Positions 8,687 to 19,865 of a DNA stretch of 27,048 nucleotides are shown in pieces (positions within the stretch are counted from its first letter, which is position 1; every line of letters begins with the position of its first letter). The notes under the pieces were generated by a model. It made no database searches, was not told where the DNA came from, and worked only from the letters and a program-made list of their open reading frames with translations. Position numbers and translations under genes: made by a program. Source of the DNA: Phlegmacium glaucopus (Eukaryota; Basidiomycota; Agaricomycetes; Agaricales; Cortinariaceae); the NCBI GenBank assembly GCA_015039465.1, contig MU130382.1, positions 696,791 to 723,838 on the forward strand, in the 5' to 3' direction.

Positions 8687-9263
8687 TGTTAAGTTTAGTC
8701 AAAGGGGTAACATTGGAGTAACTCCAGAATGGATGGAACGGAACCGGAACAAGTAACAGAAAGGACTTTGGCCTCAGCATATGTGCTGTGCCGCCCAGCT
8801 CCTATAATGTCCTGATTTCAGAACTGGAAGAGAATGGAAAGACAGAAGACCTCAGTGACTTAGAGGACCAACAAGAGGAGGAAACTAAGTTGATATTTGA
8901 ACTGAGGAAAATATACAAGTTTTGAGTACTTAAATAATAAAAGGAATAGCAACCAAAATATAAAGGATAAATATAAAGTGCTGTGTTCTGCTCCTGGAAG
9001 GTCCTGCATTCTTGGGTGAATAATCCATAGCAGGTGTGCTGACTGATAGTGGGAAAGTGATGACAAAGAAATAGTGGTTGTGGTGAAGGTGTGGTATTGG
9101 GTTTGGAGTATCGTCGGAAGAGCCAGAATGATACAGAGAAGTCTCGGAGTTGGATGTAGGAGGAGTAGAACCAGAAACAAGGGAAAGTACTGGAATGGAG
9201 TACGGACTACCAGAGACAACTCCGACAGAGCTGGACTGGAGTAACATATAATGGAATGTAACA
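8687..9263 (-). repeat. 5' LTR of the gypsy element (inverted relative to 813-1393)
   Basis: Read on the minus strand this is 577 bp, starting TGTTACATTCC and ending AACTTAACA, collinear with the solo LTR at 813-1393. The gag ATG follows 31 nt after its end, which fixes the orientation. Many CpG positions of the first copy read TpG or CpA here (for example CTCCGTCGG against CTCTGTCGG), so this copy has decayed further. I could not match the primer-binding site, which should start directly after the LTR, to a known tRNA. Confidence 0.9.
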
Positions 9264-9813
9264 ATTAGCAACATTACTTGCTGTATGCACCAAAATGGTT
9301 GATGTGGCAAATTAGTAAGGATCCTTTTTATATCAAATCCAGTTTATTCACTCTTTGGTCAACTTTTGGTCTCTAGTAAGGCAACCTCACAATGCCCTGC
9401 CTCACAATGCTTTCATACATTATTTTTCTGACAATTACATAGATATATCTGTCTTACATTCTGTATGTTCTAAATCCATCCCTTTTCCGAAGTCCTTTGC
9501 ACAAAATTATGTTGTTGTGAAAAGGAGCTATAAACTGTATGTCACTACAATTTTACATTGTCATTCTTATCATCCCTATTTTATATATATTCTCCATTTT
9601 ATTGTACCTTACCATCGTTTTACCTCCAAGTATGGAGGGATTATTTCTTATATATCTGCAAGATCCCAACTAGTATAATCTCAGTCTATTATTCTGAGAC
9701 TGGCCAACTTTCACTGGGGTCAGTACCATATATTCTTTGTTGTTAAAGCATGAACTAACAACAAGTAGTTTAATTGTTTCTATTTAACCATGCTCTGCCA
9801 TAAGTTTGAAAAG
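9264..9813. other. AT-rich spacer between the gypsy LTR and the 3' end of the NLR-like gene
   Basis: I see no gene. The stretch should contain the 3' untranslated region and polyadenylation region of the minus-strand NLR-like gene. It also carries the gypsy integration site (ATTAG directly outside the LTR), whose partner duplication is lost. Confidence 0.4.
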
Positions 9814-12800
9814 CTAACATTGAAACTGTATTTGAGAAAAAACATTGAGCAATGAAATAAAAATGTGGGATACAATATAAAGGCCATACATACTTCTAGA
9901 AGCAAAATTTCTCCTGTTCCATATCCAAGGCATATTTTGGACAAGTGATAGCTAACAGATGTTGGCCTACAAAAAGGTGATGGAATCTGGATGTTATGGA
10001 TGTTTAGGATGTGGAATATGATGTCTTGGTATATATCAAGGAATGACAACTGTACTGAGGCATGAAGGTAGCCATAAGCATGATGGCGGATAAAAATACC
10101 ATCAGGAATTGATGATAAATCAGGTAGTTTATGGTTGTCAGATATAGATGGAACAAACATATGTTCATTCAGTTCTGCCTTACACTCTCCTGTGGCTGTA
10201 TTCCAGATCTGTACAGTGTTATCAAAAGATGCAGACACAATATGCATACCATCAGGGGAGAAGACAGCAGAGTTGACACATCCTGAATGTCCTTTCAGCT
10301 CTGCCTCACACTCTCCTGTGGCTGTATTCCAGATCTGTGCAGTCTTATCACCAGATGTAGACACAATATGCATTCCATCAGGAGAGAAGACAGCAGAGTT
10401 GACATAATCTGAATGTCCTTGCAGTCTTATCTTCAGATGCAGACACAATATGCATACCATCAGGAGAGAAGACAGCAGAGTAGACATATCTGAATGTCCT
10501 TTCAGCTCTGCCTCACACTCTCCTGTGGCTGTATTCCAGATCCGTGCAGTGTTATCAAAAGATGCAGACACAATATGCATACCATCAGGAGAGAAGACAG
10601 CAGAGTTGACATAATCTGAATGTCCTTTCAGCTCTGCCTCACACTCTCCTGTGGCTGTATTCCAGATTTGTGCAGTATTATCAAAATATGCAGACACAAT
10701 ATGCATTCCATCAGGAGAGAAGACAGCAGAGTTGACACTTCCTGAATGTCCTTTCAGCTCTGCCTCACACTCTCCTGTGGCTGTATTCCAGATCCATGCA
10801 GTCTTATCTTTAGATGCAGACACAATATGCATACCATCAGGAGAGAAGACAGCAGAGTTGACACCATTTGAATGTCCTTTCAGCTCTGCCTCACACTCTC
10901 CTGTGGCTGTATTCCAGATACGTGCAGTGTCTTATCTTCAGATGCAGACACAATATGCATACCATCAGGAGAGAAGACTGCAGATATGACACACTCTGAA
11001 TGTCCTTTCAGCTCTGCCTCACACTCTCCTGTGGCTGTATTCCAGATCCGTGCAGTCTTATCACCAGATGCAGACACAATATGCATTCCATCAGGAGAGA
11101 AGACAGCAGAGTTGACCCATATTGAATGTCCTTTCAGCTCTGCCTCACACTCTCCTGTGGCTGTATTCCAGATCTGTGCAGTCTTATCACCAGATGCAGA
11201 CACAATATGCATTCCATCAGGAGAGAAGACAGCAGAGTTGACCCATCTTGAATGTCCTTTCAGCTCTGCCTCACACTCTCCTGTGGCTGTATTCCAGATC
11301 CATGCAGTATTATCATCAGATGCAGACACAATATGCATACCATCAGGAGAGAAGACAGCAGAGTTGACCATTATCTGAATGTCCTTTCAGCTCTGCCTCA
11401 CACTCTCCTGTGGCTGTATTCCAGATCCTTGCAGTGTTATCATAAGATGCAGACACAATATGCATACCATCAGGAGAGAAGACAGCAGAGTTGACACTTC
11501 CTGAATGTCCTTTCAGCTCTGCCTCACACTCTCCTGTGGCTGTATTCCAGATCCGTGCAGTGTTATCATAAGATGCAGACACAATATGCATGCCATCAGG
11601 AGAGAAGACAGCAGAGTTGACACTTCCTGAATGTCCTTTCAGCTCTGCCTCACACTCTCCTGTGACTGTATTCCAGATCCACACAGTGTTATCTTCAGAT
11701 GCAGACACAACATGCATGCCATCAGGAGAAAAGACAGCAGATTTGACAATCCCTGAATGCCTTAGAACTGCTTCAGTCAGGCTCCATGCTTTCCTCCTTC
11801 CAAAGCAGAGTTTCCATGGGCAATCCATCCTACTTCCATACACTTTCCAAATATCTGACTTTTCTGGCAGCCAGGCTAATGCTGAAGGACATCCTTCAAG
11901 ACTATTTCTTTTTATAAAGTCATAATTTTCCTTCAGGAATCTTTCAGCATCAATTACTGTCTTCAACAGCTTCTTGGCCTATTTTTTGTTTTAAGGGAAA
12001 TTCATCTGTAGAAATATGATTACTTACATCTGCCCAATTTTCTAGCTCATGCAGTGAATGCATTGCCATTCCCAAATTGCCTAAAATACTCAAACAATCC
12101 ATCCATCGCAGAAGATGTCTTTGGAAAAAATGGTTCAATTCATCAATTTCATTGTTGTTGTCTGAATATGTGAAATGTGAAACCCAGCTACCACAAGCAT
12201 ATGCAAGAGATTCAGAAATATCCTCACATCTCCTCTCTGCCAAGTAAGATACCCTTTCTTCCTCTGACCATTCTTTCTCCATCAAGGACAGACACTGAAG
12301 TGCTAAATGCTTATGTGAAATACATGGGTCAAGGTGGTGCTTTGAGGAAAGGATTTGATTACTGATGAAATCACAGAAGGAAGCATGAAATGTTGAGATG
12401 GGCATATCAGAGTTTTGAGATGGAATATATATCAGAGAATGAAGAGAAGAAAGGGCAGCCACAGTGTGTTCTATGGGCATTTCCATCAAAGCACTGATGG
12501 CAGCCATGGAAAGAGGATTATAGACATATACAACAGCTGTGAGGACTATATCTATATTTTTCCTCTCCTTTTGAGTTGTAAAGGCATATGCAGCATCCAA
12601 AATTCTTTTATAAAGAATATCCAGCAGATGGGTTACATCAGATGTTGCCTCCAATTTGACCACATCTGAAAGACGCTGAGGCATGCTATAACTACCCTTC
12701 TGAGCAATATATTTGCAGACAGTTGCTGCATAAATGAACAAGGTGCCAGACATATTGACAAGGCTTTCAAGTTCAGCCTGAGGAGGCCAATTATGCCTAT

Positions 12801-14263
12801 TGTATTTTACTTGGCCACCAAGCAAGCAAGCTTTAATATAAAGCTCAATATCAGCCTTGACAATCTCCTTTTCAACCTCATGAAGGATGAAGTTGGAGTG
12901 ATCCCAAGAATGATCAAAAGTCTCCTTGAGCACTATCTCTGGACGACTAGTGATGAAGAACTTGACTGGAAGAGATCTACTATACTTTGAGATCACAGAA
13001 AGCAACTCAGCCACAAGGGACTGATCAGAGCACTCATCCAGGGCATCAAGAACAATAATTGGGACTACTGCTCCTCTGATACTATCCCTGTATGCAGTGA
13101 GTGGTCTGACCATGAAATTCAGGAATTGTTTGCTAATCCTCCAAGATGTGCAGTCAGGACTCAGATCAGTTTTTACTACATCCAAGATAAGCTGGGGTAG
13201 AGAAGGGAGATACTTGGCCAACTGAAGGGTGATGGTGGGAATGATGCAACGAACATCACTGGTATCAGCCCGGAGATGAGAAGAGAAGAAGGTACCACCA
13301 AGGGAACCCTTTTCACGGAGGATTTCACTGAAAGAGTAAGCAATTGTCGTTTTTCCGGTTCCAGCCATCCCGTTGAGCCAGTATACCTTTGTGGTCGTAT
13401 CATCGCTGGCCCACATTCGCAGTGAATCGAGGATGGCCTCGCGAGTGTTCTCCGTACATGCATTGCGTGGAGATGCTGCGTCGTATTCCGCAAACTGAGC
13501 ACGTGGCAAGAGCTTCTCAACTAGTGCATCCTATGAATTAGCATTCAGCGCAGATCATCCGACTCCAAAGATTATATTGCCCACTATGACTCGAGAGTTC
13601 GATTGTTCATCTCCATCAGCATTGGATGGCACATGCATGTGGATCTGAGTCATCTGACACGATGATAGAACTGTCAGTACACAGATTGGTTTTTGTACAG
13701 ATGGAATGATGCCCACACAATTGGCCATGTTAATCGTTGAATGATTCAGGCGCACATCGTGAGCACCTTGAAAGGCAGACATTGAACTATGGATGTTTGG
13801 AGCCAGGTACTAAATGAGAAGCCGTTAATAACGACGGTTGTGAACGCGATACGGACGCTGACCGTAGATGGAGTTTCTGGTCCTGGGCTATTAGAAGAAC
13901 CAAGTTGCCTGGGCGCAAGAGGTATCGATGCTGAAACTGGTACGGAATTTGGGAGGGACACTCCGTCCGAGTCCGCTTCCGAGGTCATAACCGCTGTAGC
14001 AGCGTGATCGACGCTGACCACAGGCACCATTTTAAGCAGCAATTGGCTTAAAAGAATGAGCAGATTAAGTAAAGAATCAAGCAAATAGGGAGTTCTGCTG
14101 CTCACCTTGTTCCGGCATCTGTCGTTGCCATACGGTTATCAAAGCTTGGATCCACGTCGATCGACAATGCTGTGGGTGGCTGTGGCAAAGGAGAGAACTT
14201 CCCTTTGACATATCGAATAGCTTTGGTTATGCGATTGTTCTTAGATGGTCTTTCGCTCGACAT
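9814..14263 (-). CDS. NACHT-WD40 STAND (NLR-like) protein, repeat array frameshifted
   Basis: This is a fungal NLR-type signal-transduction ATPase; relatives such as HET-E mediate non-self recognition. My model has six exons: 14263-14106, 14046-13857, 13809-13585, 13530-12028, 11978-9894 and 9825-9814, all in phase. Residues 1-191 are Ser/Pro-rich with no domain I recognise. FQGAHDVRLNHSTINMAN is a stretch often seen ahead of the NACHT in agaricomycete proteins. The NACHT has the P-loop GMAGTGKT (about 245-252) and Walker B PIIVLDALDEC (about 348-358). After residue 692 come a linker and about 13 WD40 units of 42 residues. The C-terminus KICLGYGTGEILLLEFQC relies on a 68-nt last intron. A +1 indel near 11370 brings a stop at about 11343-11345, and a +2 indel near 10929 returns to frame. 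Either this allele is truncated after about three repeats, or the assembly is wrong in the repeats. The third intron donor (GTGGGC) is weak. Confidence 0.75.
10150..11765 (-). repeat. Tandem array of about 13 near-identical 126-bp WD40 repeats
   Basis: Each unit encodes GHSxxVNSAVFSPDGMHIVS then AS-x-D-x-TA-x-IWNTATGECEAELK (42 residues). Units are nearly identical except at the two residues after GHS and at the x positions around D and IW. Those vary strongly: GS, RW, IW, EC, NG, DY, GC at the first pair, and E/Y/D/G/K/F with R/W/Q/V at the others. One unit is cut short by a 44-bp deletion at 10420/10421. Frame-changing indels lie near 11370 (+1), 10929 (+2) and 10485 (-1). Confidence 0.92.
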
Positions 14264-15864
14264 GATGATGATGGTCAAGAGAGAGCGCTATATCTTCTTC
14301 CCACGGTGAGGTACCAATGAAGTAAAACCGCTACTACTTAGCCTGATCCCAACCGACGGTGTCATATGTAATAACTCCTCAAAAACGTCCGTCGCTGGTC
14401 CCCCTCTCGCTACTTCCTATTCCTTCCTGCAGGTCACCTCGCTTTGATGCCACATAGATAGCGTCTAGTAGGCATCGTCACCGCACTGATGCGAAGGTTG
14501 AGAGACACAATGGAAATACTAATAACGTTCATATCATCGGCTAAAATAATATGAGCTCGTTGGTGAGTTTGCGGTAGAAATAAGGGAGGAATTTCGGAGT
14601 TGCCAGCTAGCGTTGGGTTTCACGTTGATAATAAAATAATGACTTAACAGAAATTCGTCAGATGTAAGTGTCGTCGACTAGCGATTAGTATCGAGCTCTC
14701 AATATTTCCTTCTCCTGCCAGTAACGATGTAAAGCTGAGGTTAGTTAGTCATGCTATGTAGGCAAAAAGAACACGTGAGAGTCGGTGAGGAGCCCAGCCT
14801 TATGCATATGGTTTTGATGTCTCATACTAAACGGTGCTCTTTATTTAGAGGGGCATTACTCCTACCCAAATTTTCGGAGGCGGAGTCATTGTAGTACCAG
14901 TCCAGCTGGGGGATGCTTCAGAACGACGGCATTTCATTTGGCAGAGGATGATGTTGAGGTGGCGTCGACGATAATTTGATAGTGGACAAAAAACGTCGTT
15001 GGCTAACGTAGTTTTCTCCGAGTCAAAGCTTGAATGTGAACCTGCTCATTGGGGATGAGTTATGTTGTGTCGCGGATGAGATAACGGTGAAATTTGGATT
15101 TGATAATTGACATTGGTTATGATATTGACTTGGAGAATGATTGAGATGTACTACTAGCAGTATTGTTGCCAGTTGACAGAGAGGCTCAAGAGACCCTAGA
15201 ACATTGCCTACAGTGCAGCGCATAGCTCCTGCGTTGTCACTGGTATATCTTGAGTAGTATGATCTTCCAGCTAGTGATAGAAGTGGTAATATAAGGGTAA
15301 GCATAAGGAGGAGAATAGGGATAGGGAGAAGAGTAGAGATAGTAATTCAGTGGAAGAAGATATCCATGGAGGGATATGTAGAAGGGAGTATCGTTTTGAA
15401 AATGCGGTGGTAAAGAACAATGCAATATTGCAATATTTTGGGGGGCGGTTTTGTTTTGAACAGCGCGGGCCGACCGGCACGTTCAGCTCTTGCAACGGTT
15501 CTATCAACTCATTCTTTTTGATTCTTTTAACCTTCAAAGCTTCACACTTCAGTTGCCCACACTCGTTGCTTCAAGTCCACAAAATCTTGAATATATCTCC
15601 AACTTTAATTAATAATTTGAGCCATCGACTCATACCAAATAATGATACAACCCTTACTCCGTCGTTGACTCGTCGTCGCGCTCCCTGCACTAATTGTAAT
15701 GCTCGCCGGCAAGGTTACAGCTTGTGTAATTATTCTGAGGTGCATACAAAAAAGCCTTGCTCATAGCGTGATCCTTTTTTTAAAACAAATGATAGTTTTA
15801 CACGTTCAATTGTAGTAGCTTGTACTACTTCCCCTTTACTTAGTGACCTACTTACAAGCTGTCC
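14264..15864. other. 1.6-kb stretch without a supported gene
   Basis: It includes the promoter side of the NLR-like gene (just above 14263) and the 3' side of TMA22 (just below 15865). Several 60-140 codon frames exist on both strands between 15000 and 15770. None shows a family motif, consistent splicing or a plausible composition. A frame ending near 15766 contains CTNCNARR, faintly like a Zn2Cys6 start, but the rest of that cluster is absent. Confidence 0.4.
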
Positions 15865-16811
15865 TTACTCACCACTTTTCTTCTTCTTATCTTCTACAAT
15901 TTCCACATTTGCAATCGGAACACCTTTCAAGACCCCCTCGCCTTTCTCTAACATCTCCATAATCTCATCAGAAACATCACCTTGCACGACGATCTCATCA
16001 AATCCTTGTGCATTTTTCGTCACCGATGCACCTGTAGCGAACCGTCCTGCAAGCTGCTTGGCAGCCTTTTTGAGATCGATGGAGAAAGCTTCAAGACCAT
16101 GGATGGCAGTAACATGTTTTCGTTTCGTTCGCTCGATGCGCTTGATTGTTACCTGGCAAAAGAAATTTGTTTGAGAGTTTGGACAAAGGGAGGGTCGACA
16201 GGGGGGGTTTCAAAAAGAAAAAGCGTACTTGGGAAGCAAGTTTCTTCTTCAACGCTGCATCTGCTTTTGCTTCTGCCTTTGCTTCTTTCTTCGCGGCTTC
16301 TTTCTCTAGTTTTGTTTGTGCTTCCAGACTTAGCGTACCGATCTTCGCTTGCAGTGCCTCTAAAGAAAGTGATAAAAGAATCAGTTCAGATCTTGGTTTC
16401 TAGCGAACGACAAGTGTAGAGGGGGGGGAAACGATCTGGGCAGCGTTCTTCACAAGGCGAATAAGAATAGAATAGAGGAAACAACAACATACCGTCTGAA
16501 TAATATTTGTCAAATTGATCAGGGTGCTCTTCCTTCAACCATTCTTTGCATCGCGTAAGACTAGACCCGAATTCACAATATTCAAGAGGAAAAGAACAGA
16601 CTTTGAACAAAAAGCGATACATCAGTTCGGATCTCAGAAGAAAAGAAAACCAGATCAAAGAAAGATTAGACTGACTGGCACAGTAGAATACTTGTAAAGG
16701 GGGTGTTGGCTCCTTAACAGGTTCTGGAGGTTGTGATGAGGATGATGCAGCAGTAGCCTCAGATTCTGCGGCTGCAGGTCTTGATGGTGATTGAACGCGC
16801 TTTTTAGGCAT
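15865..16811 (-). CDS. TMA22: Translation machinery-associated protein 22 (DENR homologue)
   Basis: With its partner Tma20/MCT-1, the family member helps recycle post-termination 40S subunits and can promote non-canonical initiation in the cytosol. The exons are 16811-16676, 16600-16493, 16359-16229 and 16152-15865, giving 220 residues, close to yeast and human lengths. After a Ser/Pro-rich N-terminus (1-40), the DENR N-terminal signature FYCAICSFPLEYCEFG carries the zinc-ligand-type cysteines (about C44, C47 and C54). CKEWLKEEHPDQFDKYYSD follows, then a Lys/Ala-rich helix. The C-terminal SUI1/eIF1-like domain starts at VTIKRIERTKRKHVTAIHGL (residue 126) and includes KKAAKQLAGRFATGASV and DEIVVQGDVSDEIMEML. 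Introns are 75, 133 and 76 nt, all GT-AG. The gene is intact. Confidence 0.95.
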
Positions 16812-17216
16812 ATCAAGTCTGCGAAATTAATGTCGTGGAGACAATCGAAGAGACACTGGTTCAATGATCTTTCGCGTGATCTAATTTAATCTCAACGTAG
16901 CTGTCTTTAGCATATCTAGCGACAAATCAAGAGTTCTTGAAGTTCTAACTATGCAGAGAATTGCAAGACATTAGTATATAGAATAAGACTACTGTCGATC
17001 AAACAAATCTTTAAATTTTCGTAATCCCAACTGGTGTTATGTACAACTTAAAATAAAGGAAACCTTAGACCTTATCAAAACCTGCTAGTTAGGTCCAATG
17101 AATTGATACATAACCCTCCTAACCAGTCCCGAAAGGTGTTGAGGATCATTCTGGTATGTACTCTGTGTTTTTAGTTAAAATAAAAGATAAATCAGCATTC
17201 TGGGGTTCAAAGTTTT
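16812..17216. other. Spacer between the TMEM135-like gene and TMA22
   Basis: This 405-bp region lies between the 3' end of one minus-strand gene and the start of the next. It should hold the TMEM135-like 3' untranslated region and the TMA22 promoter. I see no distinct element. Confidence 0.4.
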
Positions 17217-19380
17217 TCAAAAAGAATGAAATTCATTTACCATCACCATACCCATACCCAGAGCCGTCAATATCACATCACCCCACTTGCCTGTTCTAAA
17301 TACCCACCCTTTCCCTCTGGCCGTGACCCAAACACTCTCCAGACCCTTTGGTAGCACGTACATCGCCAATTCACCTCTCCGCCTCTTCTCTTCTACAAAT
17401 AGCGATAGACCAGAAGCGAGCCCGGGGATCCAAAACGACATCTTCGAGATGAGAAGGTCGATCACCCATTGGGGTAGTCGTTTGAGTGGAGAAGTAAGAA
17501 GGTTGGTTTGGAGCGCGCCTGAGCGCAGAAGCGTGAGGAATCTATGCAGGTTGTGTTTATAACAAAAGAGAGCTATAAAAAAAGAGGAAGACAAGGAATT
17601 AATTCCATTTCGCCTCACCCAAAGAGTAGAAGAAGCGGAAATGGCTTACTCTGGTAAATAATTACGAAAACACCCAAAAACGCCGAACTCCTCAGACTCC
17701 CCACGCCTGCCTTTACTAGCACTTTTCCAGGATCTTGCATGAATGCTTTCCATTTGAAGAGCACTGCAGGCACAAAATGTAATGCGCCGTAGATCGGCAA
17801 CATCCATGTGGAGACCGTGAAAAACCGATCAAGAGGTACTGATAAACAGGAAGATAGCGCTGGGTGGATGGCCGAACAAGGAGCATAACGGAGGAAGTAA
17901 GGGGTGGTTTGGCCAGTGAGTATGGAGGATGGGTCGACGAGTTGAGAACGGAGGGACAAAAGATCTGATTTGTTAAAGGCAGTTATATCCTATATACGCA
18001 GGAAATTAAATATAGTATACTGGATAGATAGATAGAATAAATTAGGCGGCTTACTGGCCGAAGAACAATCTCGTCCAGATCTTTTATGTTGAAAGTTCCA
18101 TTGCGCACGAGGTCGTGGTTCATTCTTATAGACCCTAAGGGGGCCTTAGAAGCTTGTGCGATCCTAGCCAAGTGTAAAATTTAGTCCTTCAGCCCTGTTT
18201 AAATGACATTAGACAAAAATGTGTACCAGGTGGTATATGACCGGGGTAATGTATCTGGTCTAAGCAGAAATGCATACATGATTTGTCCACAGCTATATTC
18301 ATCGTATTTAGTCGAAATTAAAGGAGGAAAAAGGCGATGACGCACGCAAGCGAGAAGACGAGGACGTCTCCATTGGGTACATAAAGCCCTCGTTTAGTGG
18401 TGAATGCATTATAAGACCCCTGCAAACCGCTACCATCCCAAACATGTGATATCAGCAATCTCGGATAGTCTATAGGGTAAGAAAAAAAACGTACCGAACA
18501 AACATTTGTTGTGAGATGATACCTCTTCTACCCTTTTTTTCCCACATGATGGCCAACCCGCCAGCAATAGCACCAGCAAGTGCCGCATGCCACCTCCTTG
18601 TCTGCTTCCGGATGAGCAATTGCTGTGCCCGCTTGCTTAATGAAAGGCGCCCCTTACGTTTCTCCAGAGGCACTTCGATGGAAGTGGCTGCCTCTAGGTC
18701 TAACTCTTCGTCATCGAGTGCCGAGCCCGTGGGTCTACGAGGATTGATAGACGGCACGAGGATGGGCAGGGCGTTTATGAGGAATTTGTATAGAGAGGTA
18801 AAGGAGCCTAAGAACTGACTTGAGAAATATCAAATGAAAAGATCAGGGGTGAGCTCACCAAGCATAGCTGCGAATCTCCAGGTATCCCAACCAAAGATTG
18901 CGTGACGGATCATGGCAAGACGGTATTCCCTGGGCGTTTAATTAGTTTGGTAGAAGACTCATTTCCGAACAAAAGTTTAAGCCAACCTTGGCACACGATG
19001 AATACGAATGAGGGCAAGTATAACGTTGATTGAAGCACGTATATTGAACGCAAGAGTGGCGGATCCTTGAATCCATGAAATATAGAAAACACAAATTGAA
19101 GGACCTAAAACTCACTGAATCCCCCTGACATAGCGTGCCTTAAACATTCTTGCAAAGTCTCCAATTCTATGACTGGTTGACCTTTATCGCGCCATACCAT
19201 TTTCCTTGCCTCCTTCAGACGTTCCTGGTGGTTTGCCAATGCTACCAGGTTCTCAAAAGACGCCATGGCGCGTTTGGGTACAAAATGATTGTTCTCTGTG
19301 GTAGATAGAAAAGGACCATTTGGAGTTACTTGACCGGTTGACAGACCAGAGTTAGGGGTTGGTTGGCCTGACATGATCAC
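17217..19380 (-). CDS. TMEM135-like multi-pass membrane protein
   Basis: The sequence resembles fungal relatives of TMEM135, a membrane protein of peroxisomes and mitochondria linked to organelle dynamics; its biochemical activity in fungi is unknown to me. Nine exons join in phase: 19380-19116, 19065-18987, 18929-18859, 18807-18495, 18429-18346, 18292-18227, 18163-18055, 17989-17650 and 17572-17217, giving 560 residues. Introns are 50-77 nt, all GT-AG. Visible segments are LAFNIRASINVILALIRIHR, WDTWRFAAMLGSFTSLYKFL, a soluble Lys/Arg-rich loop, AALAGAIAGGLAIMWEKKGR, then CSAIHPALSSCLSVPLDRF (a Cys-containing motif near residue 367), WMLPIYGALHFVPAVLFKW and VGSLRSSAFLGVFVIIYQ. A second ATG two codons downstream (MSGQP) is an equally good start. 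The family name is less certain than the exon structure. Confidence 0.8.
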
Positions 19381-19865
19381 CTTGTGCGCTTAAGCTACTG
19401 CATGAAGGTGTTGTTAAAGTTGTGGGGCATTGGGGTATTGCCATAAATAGCACAATCCAATCTGGTCACATAAATCAAACCTCTAGGTACGTACGTATAT
19501 AATCTAATTCAGATATATCTTCTTAAGTATTCAGACCTGGTGTCTTCCCAGGAGCACACCTGATACTACGCCCGGTACCGGTATTTCACCGTGTACACCT
19601 TGACAAGTCGTACCGGCATGTGGGCGGCAATGCTCATGCCCATGGTCAGCAGCCGCAATATGAGCGAGGTGGGATGGAACCCCGTCAAGAAGGGCGTCAG
19701 ATAGAGCCACCCTTCAAGCTTCAGTCTCCTTCAGTGCATCCATGTGACGGAGTTTTCAGGAAAGGTCCAATCACGTGTACCTTGATATTACCTCTTTATC
19801 TGTTACATAACCAAGTAGAAAAAGAACCGAGCGAAAACACGACATTGCTGTATTGTACATTCACA
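19381..19865. promoter_or_regulatory. Divergent promoter region of the TMEM135-like and PAPS reductase genes
   Basis: This 485-bp intergenic region separates two head-to-head genes. It contains a CACGTG E-box (19772-19777, within TCACGTG) about 90 nt upstream of the reductase ATG, and a related CATGTGAC at 19740-19747. In yeasts TCACGTG is the Cbf1-Met4 site found at sulfur-assimilation genes. The role here is inferred from that and from position. Confidence 0.5.
19771..19777 (+). promoter_or_regulatory. TCACGTG box upstream of PAPS reductase
   Basis: An exact TCACGTG lies 89 nt before the ATG of a sulfate-assimilation gene. Cbf1/Met4-type regulators bind this heptamer in ascomycete yeasts. 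Whether this fungus uses the same regulators is inference. Confidence 0.5.

Larger units (their letters stand above)
5246..9263 (-). mobile_element. Decayed Ty3/gypsy LTR retrotransposon (5' LTR, gag, pol remnants)
   Basis: Read on the minus strand, the order is 5' LTR (9263-8687), gag (8656-7481), a protease remnant (about 7355-7280), a reverse transcriptase thumb remnant (about 7265-7155), an inserted inverted-repeat element (about 5989-7161), and an RNase H-like remnant (5986-5246). The integrase and 3' LTR are missing. Protease-to-RT and RT-to-RNase H sequence has been lost. The order gag-PR-RT-RNase H and the RT/RNase H motifs identify Ty3/gypsy. It cannot be autonomous. Confidence 0.88.

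Noticed and set aside
10135..11494. Long plus-strand frames full of ADTICIPSGEKTAELT repeats
   Set aside because: They are the antisense of the minus-strand WD40 array; the repeat length of 126 nt keeps a second frame open on the other strand.
13746..14105. Separate Ser/Pro-rich minus-strand protein upstream of the NLR-like gene
   Set aside because: Splicing with consensus-like junctions (59-nt and 47-nt introns) places most of this frame in phase as exon 2 of the NLR-like gene, so I merged it.
15350..15766. 138-codon frame with CTNCNARR, possible Zn2Cys6 transcription factor start
   Set aside because: Only two or three of the six cysteines are in plausible spacing, the basic stretch is absent, and nothing downstream resembles the family.
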